Source: Lepidostoma basale (lineage: Eukaryota > Arthropoda > Insecta > Trichoptera > Lepidostomatidae). Taken from it: a DNA stretch of 64,000 nt. The DNA is taken from positions 586,889-650,888 of the forward strand of contig JAHDVF020000432.1 of NCBI GenBank assembly GCA_022606425.2. The letters are read 5' to 3'. Positions 36,201 through 51,200 of this stretch are shown piece by piece. The position numbers and the translations under genes were made by a program. The notes under the pieces are model-generated. The model had not been told where the DNA came from. It made no database searches and saw nothing but the letters and a program-made list of their open reading frames with translations. Position 1 is the stretch's first letter. Each line of letters begins with the position of its first letter.

Positions 36201-39200
36201 CATAAGTGTAGAAGAGGCACAAAAGTTATGTCAGGATAGAACAGTTTGGCGGTCCATCCTCTCTGCCTACCCCTCCGGATAAACAGCGTGATGGTTAGTA
36301 AGTTAACAAATTTATAATTAATAATTATGTAGGTTAAGACAATGGTGCCATTTCTGAAAGTTTAAATAATTTATTGCTGAAAATTAAGTGGTTAACCCTC
36401 CCTTCCCTGTGATGGGTATCTTCTACACGTTGCTTCTAATAACCATCAATATCTCTATACATTTAATAAATACAAAATTAAGATTTTCGATATTCCTCCA
36501 TCATATATTTACGCATTGATTAAAAATATTATATATTTAATAATCAGAATTTATCCAGTACACCGGAGGTATTTTGTGAACATCGGAAACAAATTCGCGT
36601 ATAAACAGCACTGAGTGCGCGACACATATTCGCATCTCACTTCACTGTGGAAGCGCGAGGAGCTCAATGTTCTCACTGCCCGGCAGTAGCTCTCGGGCTT
36701 GCAACCAGAGTGGACCTATGCCTGTCCTGTGAGTATTGCCAGATGTTTTTTTTAATGTTTTTAGCAAATAAATCTCAATTATTATAATTTTTGACTTCAA
36801 TTATAATTAATTAAGGAGGTTAGCTATGAATGTTCTTATTTTTCCGATTTAACATCGCTAATTTTTAATTGGGTACTGACTACCCAACACAGGAACGCGT
36901 GTTTTTATTTTAGCATCGTAAGGGAAAGGTTAATAAAAGTTACTAACCCCTGTGAGTGCCGGATTTGATGGGAGAGCTGGCCACACTCCGACGAGCCACC
37001 TCCTGGAATGTGACAGGTGAGTAGACCCTGCGGTCCTCGGCTCCTGAAGCCACCTCGCCGGGCACCGAGACTGCCGAGGGTCCGGAGACTCCAGTGACAG
37101 CAGAGCCCCCAGAACCGGCAGATTCGGCTGTCCAGGCCTGCCGTGCCGAGAGGACCTTGGAGATGGGAGTACGGTGCTCACGTCGGGTGAGCCAATAGGT
37201 CTTCATTGCACCTGGACAATGAAATAATGTTTATTTTTTTGTCGTAATTTTTGACTTTTTTTTACTACGTAGAATTTTTACTTCATATTTTAACAAAACT
37301 TTATTTTACTTTTTGGACATGTTTTGGTCCAACCTTTAACCATACACAAATTTTAACTAAAATTAAAATGAAAACACAGTGTAAATTTATTTATTCAAAT
37401 GTGAATCCACAACACAAAGTGATATAGAGCAGAAGAAACCAATTATTTGTTTATATGTTTTATGGAATAAAACAAGCCCTAGTAAACAAGCTGCAATCTC
37501 TGGGACTCTAAAATCTACAATATGGAAAAACAAAGACATGGCCATTAAGAGTAAGATGAGAATCTATAAAGCATGCTTAAGACCAATAATAACATATGGC
37601 TTTGAAGCAAGGGCAGACAAAGTGTGGACCAAACAAGTTTTGAGGACTTCCGAAATGAAGACACTGAGGACGATAGCAGGCAAGACACTGAGAGATCGCG
37701 TGAGGAACACCAAAATAAGAGAGATATTTGAGGTTGAGGATATTATAAGATGGATCAGACAGCGAAAAAGGGACTGGTACGGTCAAGTTCAAAGAGTGGA
37801 CACCACCAGACTCCCCTATATTGCATTGCATAATCAGCCTCATGGGACTCGTCCTCATGGAAGACCTCCTAAAAGATGGAAGGACAGCTGGGAATCTCAA
37901 TGAACATTATAAAGAAGTAAATAATATAAAGTGTGAAGAATCATCTGTTGGAAATAATTGGCATAGTATGTGATAAAGTGTTCTTCAGTTTACAAAAGGG
38001 TACAAAGGAAAAGTATTTGTTTTTTACCTTTTCCTTTGACAAGGATCTCTCCTCTTTCCTCGACGGAGTATGAGGGAGATATTAGCTCCCTGGTAGACTG
38101 AGAGATATGGATCTTCATCGCCTCCGAGGTGGACTCCATGCGCGAGGCTGTGTTCACCGAGTCTCCGAACAGGCAATACCTGAAGTCACATTGGAAAATT
38201 ATATGATTATTTAAATTATGGGTTCACATAGTCGATCCATCGGCTGCCTTGGAGGGATTAAACCAAACTAAGAGGGTCCTAACTCTGGGAGAAATAGGGG
38301 GCTTAGGGCTTACGGAAACAAAAAGTGGTCATGCGTTGTTTATATTCTGTAAATGATATAAAATGTTATAAAATCCTTTATTAACAGTGTTTATATGTGT
38401 GGGGTTAACAAACCATGCAGGACTTTGTCCAAAAAGAACAGACCGCACGAGTGGAGGCAATGGACTCAGACTGCTGTACCAGCATATTACAATGGCGAAA
38501 TACATTGCATGGACAATCAAAACACCTGACAGAATAGATTCTCAAACTAACGAAGCCGATGACCGAAGGAGACCGAGTGCGAAAAATGATGAATCAGGGC
38601 CCGGGTTCATACACAAAGGTTACTAGAGGTTGTCCGGCAGAGTATTGTGTGCAAAGGAGGCAAAACATATAAAAGCCGTACATTATTCGGACTTCTAACC
38701 GACACGAGTCTACATTATCAAGTCTACGTCACGAGGGATCTCGGACTTTTTCCCGCCAATCTACTGCATCACGCAGCTTCTGGTGAGTCTTCGCTTCAGC
38801 TGCTCGCCGCCCGGACTCCGCTCCGCTGCTATCGACACCCTGTGAAGTTACTCCGCCGTTCAGACACGCTCCATTACGAGTACATAATACTATTAATGTA
38901 TAATTACTTGTGATCGAAAATAAACGTTGAAACTTCCACCGTATTTCAACCCTCACCACAACACCCCAAATATGTATCAAATTTGTGACAAATTAAAATT
39001 GTCGATAAAATGGCCTCAATTGACAACAAATCAAATATAATACTATTAACGATTTTGTAAATGTTACAAATTAGATAAACAGCACATTAATACGAATGAA
39101 AACGATTGTTTTCTAAGAATTTTATGATATTTGATCAAACAGATATTTACGGGATACTCAGGGGGCACTAGACAGGTCCCCTATGGGGGGAAAGAGGAAG

Positions 39201-42200
39201 CAAGGCAGACCTAGAGCCACCTGGAGAAGAGCCCTGCAGGACGAGGTTAAAGCAGCAGGCCTCACTTGGGATGATGTTAGGCATCAGGCATGCAATAGAG
39301 TCGGGTGGAGAAGGTTCCTTGAGGCCCCATGCACCACGGAGGTGTGACAGGACAGAAGGAATAAGAAGAAGATATTTATTTCATACCTTGGCATTTTCAA
39401 TCCAACAATCCCAGCTACAACTGCGCCGGAATGTACTCCAACTCTTATTTGAAGATGAGAACCTGCATACAAACAACAAACATTAACATTCTTTTGAGAC
39501 ACTGTATGATAATTATCATAAATGTAACTTATTATTTGTCCCCAAATGAGTTATCTACTCTTGGAAGTACTATAAAACTATTGCGTGTTTAAAAATACAT
39601 AGTTATCTACTCTTGGAAGTACTATAAAACTATTGCGTGTTTAAAAATACATAGTTATCTACTCTTGGAAGTACTATAAAACTATTGCGTGTTCAAAAAC
39701 ACTAATAAATGAGAGACATATACAAAGGACAAACATGCGCAAAATGATGTGTTGAATAAGTATTTGTGACCTATTTATTACATTTGGAGAATGTAGTCTT
39801 ATGCTAAGATTTTGGAGTCGATTGTGTTAAATCTAATAAACTTTGTTTCTGTAGAATAAATTTAAAAATACGTGTGGCAGACTGTTATTTTCAATGATAG
39901 AAAATTTTACCAGTGGAAGGATCCTTCAAGTCCGTAATAGCTTCCACCATATCGAGGGCCATGTCACACACCATCTCCGCGTGGTTGACTTCCTTCTCCG
40001 GAGCACCACTCACGACCATATAAGCATCTCCTATTGTTTCTACCTGAAAATTCATACAATCATATCAATTAAATAAAATAAAGTAAAATTAAAAAGAAAG
40101 CACAAACTTCGTGGTTATATATTTTTAATTTATAAATTAAAAATATATTAGAAACACTTTGTATTTAAGCAAGGAATTGTAATTATAATTAAAACCAAAG
40201 TGTTTCGCTTGTACCCAAGCTTAAATTATAATAAGCATTCTGTGGTTAAATACAAAGTGTCTATTTTATTTTTTATACAAGTTTGAAAACATAAAATAAA
40301 TTAAATGAATGAAGAAATAATGAAAAAGAAAGTATATGTAAAGAGTGTAAAAGGAACGAGAAATATATGTCACGATCAAATTAAATATTACTAATCCAGA
40401 AGATTATTAGCAAGTTGCTGAAATCGGTCTAAGACACAAACGTTAGTGGATTTTAATTAAATATACATTTGTTTTGGTTTGCTTCTGTTTGTTTGATTTA
40501 TAAATAACAGTCACTAGGACATTAAGTACAGACTAACTTAACAATTGAATCACGTGGAAAATGTTTTAAAAATTCACATGTTTATTTTATGTGACTATTT
40601 TAACTATTGTCGATTTGAGTAAGTAAAATAAGTGATGTATAGTTCTCACCTTATAAACCCTATTTCTCTCAGTGAGAGTATCAAATATAGAATACATGGC
40701 ATTGAGCATTGATACGACTTCCATAGGAGTTATTCTACTGCAGATCTCTGTGAATGTCACCACGTCGGAGAACAATATTGACACGCTGTCAAACATCTGA
40801 AATCAAAACACACAATATTAATTATTACAACATTAATTTACTTATAGTTATTTTAATGATAATGTTAAAACTTAAAATATCCTAGAAACACATACATATA
40901 AATGAAGTTGAGTATTAGAGACTTGTGTTCGCCCAACATAATGAAGTTTATAAAAATATAGCTTCTTGATGGTTGGAACACTTCCAGAGAATGGAAGAAG
41001 ATCGAATCCCAAGGAAGATGGAAAGCAAAGTGTGGGAAGACCAAAACTGAGGTGGATGGATGTTGTGGAGGGGTGTTACGAAGTGGAGAATGCTGGCGAT
41101 GGACCGGGGAGAGTGGCATAGAATTCTGGAGGAGGCTGGGGTCCATAGTGGGCTGTAGCGCCATTGTTCTTGTTGTTGTTCGTCCTATAATGTCTTAAGA
41201 CATATAATCTAGAGCCGACGTTGTCAGAACCAAAAGTTTCCTTTGAACCAGCGAAAAAAAGACACTAAAGAAAATAATTGCTGGCAAAAGCTTTTGTATT
41301 CGAATAGAAACACGGATATCCGAAGGTTATGTGAAGTCGAGGATATTGTAAGAGGGAGACTGCATGGAAGAAGGTACTGGAATTAATATATGGCCAGAAA
41401 GGCAGATTCAAGGACTGTAAGAGCAGTAAGGGACGGTTTACTTCAAGGAAGCAGACATCAAAGACGACCTCTAAAAATATAATATTTTTTGTGAATGTAT
41501 ACTTATACTTGTATACGAATACTGGATTTCACCCACCGTGGATTATTATATGAGTGTGACATCTCCAGGCGGCTTCTAACAATGCGCTAATGGCGGGGTA
41601 GCCATTCACATTGAAGTTAAAAAGATGTTCTGCTTAATGCTTAATAAACATAAATCTCCATAGATGGCGTTAGTATGTAGATTATATGTAGAGTAATCTT
41701 AAAAAGATTAACATATGTAATCAAAATCTTCATAGATGGCACATTGAAACTGACATGTGAAACCTGGCATAGATTTGTAACATATATACAACTTCCAAAA
41801 ATTTGTCATGCATGGTCATAAAGAAAATGTGGAATGGGGAATGTTGTAATTACATAAAGCGTGCGCTTAACCCAACCAATGACAGGTCATAAGTCCTGTA
41901 AACACCTTGATCAACCATATTCAGTTTCCAATTTGCATCTTCGTCTCTATTGAGATACAATTAAATCTAAAAATATAGAAGTACAGTTGGCAGCCTACTT
42001 CTTAAGGAACTTGACACGGGGAATAACAGTCCAAAAGGCCTAATCCAAAAGAACTAGAAGATGAATAAGTATTTTGTGTGATTTAGGATAAAATATTTTA
42101 TTAAGCTTATTCTTTACTGCATCATTTTTATTTATGTGAACTCTATGAATGTTTTCGAAAACATTTTTTGAAATTTACCGATAAATCGATTAAAAGTATT

Positions 42201-45200
42201 TGGAAGCTTGATAAAATATTCCGATATAACTAAAACAGGTGTCAGTGTGTGTTCCGTTTCTGTCAAATGGTCAATACAAGTCAAAACGGCGAAAGAATAC
42301 GTCACCAAAAGTTCTTCCGAGATATCTCGTCTCTGGCAATACAAGCACTGCGCCGTTTGCCGATATATCTAGTCTGTGGCAACCATCAAGTTAAGTAAGT
42401 AAGTAAATAAGTATATCCTTGAAGGATTTATTACATTTAAGTGAAGTTACCTCACAAGTATCTATAGGATTCTCTCCTGTTCTCAGTCTGTCTGCAACTT
42501 GCTTCGGAATCATCTGGTAGAGCAGCTCGTCCGTCCTCCTCATCTCCTCGTCCAGCTTCCTCATGGACTCTTCCAGCTTCTTACTCTTCTGCTGCTCTTG
42601 ATCTAATGCGAGTTTCAACTCCACGGACTGTTGAGTTCCCGCTAGCATGAGATCCCTTAAGGCAAAAAAGAGAGTTTCAAATTAAAATGTCTACTTTGCT
42701 TATTACTCTTTTAGAGCACGCTCCCTCTACACGATCTCTTCAGTTGTAGTATTGTCATGTCTTTAAATCTTAGTTATCCTTTCATTAAATTATAATAATA
42801 CAGTAGACCCTCTCTTAACCGGCCTTGACGGGACAGACCCAGGTACGGATAACGAAAAAGCCGGTTTAAGAGAAGGTAGTGCAAAACACATAAAAAAAAA
42901 CACATTTTTTTCAAAATACTAAGAAAACAGAACTTTTATTCTGTATTAAAAAATCACACATTAAAAATTAACATTTCACAAACTGTAAAAAATATAGGAA
43001 TATTTTTCGGGGTGAAACCGTGTTCCCTCCACCAACGTTTCGGAGGCCCTTGCGGCCTCCATCATCAGGGTGTTAAATTGTAGGAAACAGGATGTAAAAA
43101 ATATGTATGTACATGAAAAAGCCACACATTACTCCAATTTTTTTTTAAAAAGTAGGATGGTTGAAAGATTGTAATAAAAGGCCGGTTAAAGCGGTGGGAC
43201 GGTTAAAGCGGCGCCGGTTAAGAGAGTGTCTTCTGTATATTATATTATGCTCAAAATTTTTAATTATATTTTACAATTAATTTAATACAAAATAAATAAA
43301 AACTATTAATGTCAATTTCATAACGAAATATTGAAGAATTATATGAGTGTATTCTTATAGTATTTATCTTACAATTAACCTGGAAAGAGTAAAATTAACA
43401 TCACATTAAAAAAAAATGCTTTTTATAGCTTGTGGACTCGTGCAACCTATTATCTATAATATGTTATTTCACTTGAAACTAGCTAGCTAACTAACCATCA
43501 CGCCGTCTCCCCGAAAGGGTAGGCAGAAAGAATGGACTGTCACACTTTAACCTATGCGACACTCCATCCTTCTCTTTTCGCTCCGCGGGAGACGTGGTGT
43601 GATGGGTTGTGAACCTCATAAAATATATAGAAAATATTCAGCAGTAGCGTTAAAAGCGTACTGCTGTATGAATGTGAGACTTGGAAATATTCCGCGGACG
43701 TTATTGGAAAACTCCAGGTGTTTATAAATAGGTGCCTTCGCTCAATATTCAAGATCTATTGGCCCCAAACAGTGTCGAATGCCGTTCTCTGGACCATGGC
43801 AGGCGAAAAGCCAATTAGAGAACAAGTTGCTAGACGCAAATGGCAGTGGATAGGTCACACTCTGAGACGGAACCCAGCCTGCATCGCTCAGGGCGCACTA
43901 GACTGGTCCCCTATGGGGGGAAAGAGGAAACGAGGCAGATCTAGAGCCACCTGGAAAAGAGCCCTGCAGGACGAGGTTAAGGCAGCAGGCCTCTCTTAGG
44001 ATGATGTTAGGCATCAGGCATGCCATAGAGTCGGGTGGAGAAGGTTTCTATGCACCACGAAGGTGTGACAGGACAAAAAGAAGAAGATTTCACATAAAAC
44101 AATAAAAAAAAATCAAGACTAAAATAGGTAATGTACTTTGTCTTTTAAATATCGATCTATAATGTTAATGGTAATTTTTATTGATTATTTTATGTACGTA
44201 AGTATTGTTATTACCTGCTGAAGTCGTGCATTGATAAGTCGTTGATATACAGCCCTGTAGTGATGAGTGAGGTTAAGTCCGGCATAACCGGAGTCCCCAA
44301 ATACATCATCATTCTCCAGTTATCCATGTAAATCATCTGACCTGTGATAGCAAAATTTTAATTAATATGTTTTATAGAATGGTACCAATCCTATTGGGGT
44401 TAAGGAATAAAACCTTAACAATTACTTAAAATTGTTTCTTGAACAAATGAAAACTCTAAATCAAATAATTAATACAAAAGAAAACGTCTGTTTTCTAGAA
44501 GATTTATTATATTTAATGGGACAGACATGTTTTACCTCGTTTGATAATGCCCAAGGAAGGCGAACATTCCCCTTAAATATAATAAAACTTTTAGAAAAAC
44601 AAACGTTTTCATTTGAATTAATAACATATAGGTATGTAATTTTATTAGAAAACACATACTTCTTTCAAGATGAAATATAGTATACACAATTGCTTTTAAT
44701 ATATGTATTATAAATCTGTGTAATACATAAATAACAAGGCATATATATTGGTAAAAGATTGTCGAATGTATAGATTAAGTATCTAAAAACATTTGATATT
44801 AACATAAAGAGAAAACTTAGACCAAATAAATTTCTGTTGAAATAAGATAAAAGAACAAGATGTTTCTTTTGATATATCAATAATATATATTGTAACATTA
44901 AATTCTTAACAGTGAGAAGCATTTTTTAATCAAAGCGTGTGTGAGAGGCCGGTGCAATATTATGTTTAAATATAAAACTTATATACCGAGTCAGTTTTTC
45001 CACTTAAGAAATATCTCATTTGCCCTTAACCCTTAGACGCCGGGGACGATTAGCGCGGATTGGCTTTCTGGTATTGTGCATTTGGCCTCACATGTTTTAC
45101 CAAACTAATTTAGAATTATGAAAAAAATTCTTACATATTACTAAATGTTTGTAGATTGTGGTTTTATCATAAATATAATACTTTTGTTCTGTTATTTATA

Positions 45201-48200
45201 TATTAGATGAAATTTAAGCACAGAACTAACTTCAAAATGACGCTCTTCATAAAATAAGCACTCATAGAATCTTTATTCATTGTCGGATCGTAAAAATTCT
45301 TTATCTCACGTTGAGAATATACTTTTATAAATAAATTTCTCAAGTTTTGTCCTTCATTATGTTAACACACAAATTATGACGATTTTTCTAATAGTACTCT
45401 GAAAAATATTCGGCCGGCACACATACACTCACACTACGCTGAACACAGTACCTTATCAATGTTGATTAGGTGACCACACGATTGTATGGAGGAATCTCCT
45501 TAGCGTCAACATCTTTCCATTTGTGTAATAGCAAATTAGGAGCTAACCTTTTTTGATTTAATACTATTGCAGTATCTATTCATTTCGATTGCAATATTGT
45601 TCACAATCTGTCTTTTCAAGAATAACTCCAAATACCGTAAAACGGGGTGAATAGGGACTTAAGTCTAAATAGGGACAGATGCAGGTATAACTTTTGGCAA
45701 CATATTTATTTTTTACTATTCTAATTTACGCCAAAAACCGCAACATTATTTCATAGCGAAATATATATTTTTTACAATAGCAACACTGGAAACAGTCAAA
45801 ATTGTCTTTTTCATTACCTCACAATCATTCTTTTACAAAACACGCTGGTGGTCAGCATATTTCGATGCAAAACTTTTCGGAAAAAGTGTACACAGGCCTT
45901 GAACATCTTTAAAAGCGCTTGCCTAGTGAGAAGAATAGGATTTTTTTCATCAGGAGGATCTATTGGTGAGTTTTTAAGATGTTATTTGTATTTATTTTAG
46001 AACGAAAAGTGAATTCACAGACAAATTGAAGTATTGCGGGGAGAATCGGGACGCCATATGGGGTGAATAGGGACCCAATACGGGGTGAATGGGGACGCCT
46101 TATGGGGGGAAAAGGGACGCCATATGGGGGGAAAAGGGACAGGATTTTATAAATTTATTTTTTATTTTTTAAATTAAATCCACTTATGTGTTCATTGTTT
46201 TAATATGTCTTATTTTAAAGTATAAACTCTATTTATTAATTACAGAAAATGCCACGAACCTATAAGCCCGACCCGAGGAGTAGTAAAATATACAAAAAAT
46301 ACAAGGATGAGGATATAAAAAATGCCTTGGAATTATTGAAGAGTGGTAAAAGCTATCGCGAAGTAGCTTCTGAAAGTGGAATTCCCAAGAGTGTACTTAG
46401 TCGTCATAATTTGCGCCATACAAAAAAACAAGGTGGCCAAAAAGTTCTTTCTGATGAAACAGAAAATTTCATCATAGAAAATATAAATATTTGTGCTGAA
46501 TGGGGTTACCCATTAGACGCTTATGATCTTCGATTGATAGTGAAGGGATATTTAGACCGACGTGGGGAAAATATAACCAGATTTAAAAATAACTTCCCAG
46601 GGCGTGACTTTGCAGAAAGTTTTTTAAAGCGCCACAAATCAAAGATTTCTACAAGAATAAGTCAGAATATTAAACGTTGCAGAGCCCAAATATCCTTCAG
46701 GGCTATTTCTGATTATTTTAATAATTTGGAAGCTTCCTTACGTGATGTTGATCCAGCTAATATTGTCAATTACGACGAAACTAATTTAAGCGATGATCCA
46801 GGTCGTAAAAAAATTATCGCAAAAAGAGGCTGCAAGTACCCTGAAAGAATAGTTAATTTCAGCAAAAGTTCAACGTCTATCATGTTTGCTGGATCAGCAG
46901 CTGGCGAAATATTACCTGTGTATGTAGTTTACAAAGCTACAAATATGTATGACACTTGGACCCAAGGTGGCCCCCCCCTTGCAAGGTACAATCGTACAGT
47001 ATCAGGTTGGTTTGACGGAAATACTTTCGAAGATTGGGTAAACACCATTGTCGTTCCCTATTTTCAAAATAAACCGGGAAAGAAAGTGCTGATTGGAGAC
47101 AATCTTTCTTCGCATTTATCGGTCGACGTAATTACAAAATACAGAGAGCATGACATACATTTTGTATTTTTACCAAGTAACTCCACGCATCTGACTCAAC
47201 CGCTAGACGTGGCTTTTTTTCGGCCATTAAAGATGGCCTGCGAGACCTGCTGGCTAATTGGAAGGCGACTGATGGACGAAAGGAAACTGCTATACCAAAA
47301 AGTATGTTTCCCAGACTTTTGAAAAAGTTGTCTGAAAAAATATCACCAAATGCAGGAAACAACTTAATAGCAGGATTTAAAAAGACTGGTTTACACCCAC
47401 TGAATCAGAATGCTGTGCTAGATCTACTTCCAAAAGAATGTCAAAATGATCAATGTGCCAAGGAAGTTACTGAATCTGTAGTGTCCCTCTTGAAAGATCT
47501 GAGATATCCTGATTCCAACAACAAAGAAGAAAAAAAGAAAAAGAAAATTTCTTTGGAAGCAGGAAAAAGTGTAGATGAAAAATGTATAGAGAGTCTGAAA
47601 CAAGCCGTAAGTACAACCAAAAAAAAATCTCAAACACCAAAAACAACCGCTGTAAAAACAAAAAAAAATATGAAGACGAAAAATACGAAATCAAATAATT
47701 TCAATAGAAGCACTTTCTTGAAAAATATAATATCACAAAATATAAAGGCTGCTGATGGTATTTTTCAACAAGCTGATGCAAACAACGAGTGTCTTGCAGG
47801 TACCAGTAAGAACGATATCATTGAAATATATGACGCAAATTGGCAAAAAATTAACAAATTAGTTGATGTGATACCTTTAGAACACCATGAACCATTAAAA
47901 GTCCTAAATCAAAATACTTTTAAGAAAGAAGATATAGAAAAGGCAATGGAAGTGGAAAACGAAATTCATTATTTTGTGGATGAAGACGACAAAAAATCGT
48001 GCAAGAATTTTGCTCTCCAAGATCAAGAAAATGTGAAACCAAATATCCTTAAATTAAATAGGCAATTCTGTTGTGCATGTGATTACGTTGATTATTATAG
48101 ATCTAAGACATCTAACTGGAGTTATGGGTGGATGAAATGCATTGTTTGCAAAAACTTAGCTTGCCCTACTTGTGCTACTGGCGCTTTGAGTTGTGAGTTT

Positions 48201-51200
48201 ATTTGTATCAAATGTTATGGAGGTTAGTTTTACGAAAGACATTAATGTAATTCTTACAAGAAATAAATATTTTATGATTATTTTGATGTTTATATTACCT
48301 ACCCTTTAATGAATTGATTCGGTTATTATCAATATTCGTAAAGATGTCCCTAATGACCCCAAAGGCGTCCCTATTTACCCCGCAGTGCAGGTAAATAGGA
48401 ACACTTGCATTTACGGTGTTTATTTAAGAATGTGCAATGGCAATCCACAAAATAAGGAAACAAATAGTTTAAAAGACACAAGAACAAACTTTCTGTCCAA
48501 AATTATCGTCTCTATGGCTAAAGAAACACGAGTTACGCTTACTTATATATCACAAACTGTCCCTATACACCCCGTTTTACGGTAACCAACTTAGCGACTC
48601 TCTACATTGATGAATTCACAATCTCCTAACCCAGATTGTTCATTAAAATTATGTACATCTGGTTGGAAGTTAATATCGTTTACCCAAGTGGAAGAAAGTG
48701 TATGTTTTTGTAAATATTAAATTTACTGTATTATCAGTACTATAATATTTATAACAACATTGTAGAAATCTCATCCGTGAATCAATACCTTAAATGTAGA
48801 TGTCACTCTGTAATATCACAAATAATAAAAATGAAAGCAATTGAATGAAAGCGGTGTACAAGAGTGATTACTTTGCCCCTTTACCATGATACAGAAGGCT
48901 TTTGCGTACAACCTTGATAGTCAGAGTGAAAGCTTAATATACACAAAAGTGAAAGTGACACATAGAATGCAGGTGCCATCTGTGCTCCAGAGGAAGAAGC
49001 TTTTACCTTTGAGCCTAATTTGAACATCCCCCGGTTTTTTCCTTCCACTTGTAGCTTTATGAATTTTTTTCTCATCCCCTGAAAGTCATTTATTATTTGG
49101 CACACATTTCACAAATAGATAATATAAACACTTAAAAAAATGCATGGATATTTCCGTTTAGTAAATAGTTTTTAATAACTGTGTCTTGAATAGATTTCAT
49201 AGAGAACAAACATATTTATAGTTTAAGGCATCTATTTGAAAACAGGTAAAATACAAAATACCAGAAACGCATAATGGATGGTTTCAGTTTATGAAGACAA
49301 GATACTCTCTAAAGTCGAGAGAATTCGTCTTGAACATACTTTAATTATTATGAATGACGCCTTATTTATTGTTTCTTGAACAATGATGTAAAACTCCATA
49401 TTAAATAATTAATACGAATGAAAACGTTCGTTTTCTAGAAGTTTTATTAAATTTTATGGGAATGACATGTTTCGCCCTTCTAAGGCATTATCAAATGTTG
49501 AACATTTGATAATGCCTTAGAAGGGCGAAACATGTCATTCCCATAAAATATAATAAAACTTCTAGAAAACTGACGTTTTCATTCGTATTAATTATGAATA
49601 ACGCCGATCTCCGAGCTGATCATATTCAGTAGACATTGCTTTTCCCACTTGCATCACCAGAAGCAGGTTGGTTCTTGCAGCCAATAGATAGAATAATCTA
49701 TGATATCTGTCAGGAACAAAAAGACCCACACACTCACAGCCGAGTTCAAAAATATCCCCTGAATTATCTAAAGAAATGGGTTATGAGAAATTCATCTCCT
49801 CGAAGCTGCATAGAGCTATGGATAGATGCCAAACTCGCCCATGTAGAGATATCACTGCCCCAATATTGTTGGTTGTATAGCCAATACGAAATATGGTGAA
49901 AATAAAGATGAATGTTTCCTAACCTTTCAGGCGCAAGTTCTTCTCCTGATGAGTGTCTACCTCATCGCTCAGCATCAGACTTTTGTTTGCCTTCTTATCG
50001 TTTGGTCCCGTGGCCAGCACTGCTTCCACCGTCACCAGCTCAAATATATTATTTGTCCTATTTAATATCTGAAATCATAACGAAGAAGAAAGAACTATGT
50101 AATCAAAAAATGCTCGCATCATTTTAACAAAAATAGTTGACTTATTTATTGTTTCTTGAACAATGATGTAAAACTACATATTAAATAATTTATACAAATG
50201 AATCTAGAAGTTTCATTATATTTTATGGGAATGACATGTTTCACCCTTCTAAGGTATTATCAAATGTCTGACATTTGACATTGCCTTAGAAGGGCGAAAC
50301 ATGTCATTCCCATAAAATAGAATAAAACTTCTAGTAAACTGACATTTTTATTCATATTAATTATAAAAAAGTTCACTTTTGGAAAAGTATCACATAGATT
50401 TTTGAGATTCATAAGTATTTAACTAAATTAGATTTTATTGTTTCTTAAACAATGGCAGTGCACAATGGTTTTCTTCTACCGACCCTTATGTATGGAAGCG
50501 AAGCATGGAACCGGCAAAAGAAGGATGAAAGTAGAATAAATGCAGTAGAAATGAGATCTCTTAGATGAATGTGTCGATACTCTAATGAATATATAAGAAG
50601 TGAATGCGGTGCGAATGATGGTGTCATGAAAAAATAATGAAAGGATCATTAAGATGGTTTGGACATATGGAAAGAATGAATGAAGAAATAATGATAAAAA
50701 AATTATATGTTAATGATGTAAATGGAACCAGAAATAAAGGAAGACCGAGGAAAACGTGGGACGATCAAATAAATCAAATATTGAATGTCGGCCATGTGAG
50801 GAGTCAGAGAAATCGACGCGCGTGCATGACACGATGTATGAATGTTGATGAAGCGAGATAAATATGTCAGGAAAGAAAAGTGTGGCAGTCCATTCTTTCT
50901 GCCTACCCCTTCGGGGAGATGGCGTGATGGTTAGTTAGTTAGTTAGTTTAAACAATGATGTAAAACTCCATATTAAATAATGAATAAGAATGAAAACATC
51001 TTTCTTCTAGTTTTATTATATTTTATCATTTGATAATGGCTTAGAAGGGTATGGCTTTCTATCTAAAATATAATAAAACTCCTAGAAGACAGAAATTTTC
51101 ATTCATATTAACAACTAAATATCTCTTTTTCATTTGTCTTTTTTTATTATATACTTTGTATATACAACACTATTAAAATTTCTTATCAGACATGTGTCAT

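Larger units (their letters stand above)
45635..48582 (+). mobile_element. pogo-type DNA transposon, nearly intact
   Basis: TA-flanked 24-base inverted termini beginning CCGTAAAACGGGGTG, one mismatch between ends. Subterminal repeats of the GGGTGAATAGGGAC type lie at 46020-46140, and related GGCGTCCCTATTTACCCC lies near 48365. The two transposase frames inside are separated by one frameshift. About 2.95 kb, lying in the intron between Gyc88E exons 5 and 6 in the opposite orientation. Confidence 0.9.

Noticed and set aside
39541..39700. CRISPR array
   Set aside because: The 52-base units are contiguous with no spacers, and the context is a eukaryotic intron.
45020..45060. Left end of another TTAA element (TTAACCCTTAGACGCCGGGG)
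   Set aside because: No matching right end was found before the pogo element at 45635.
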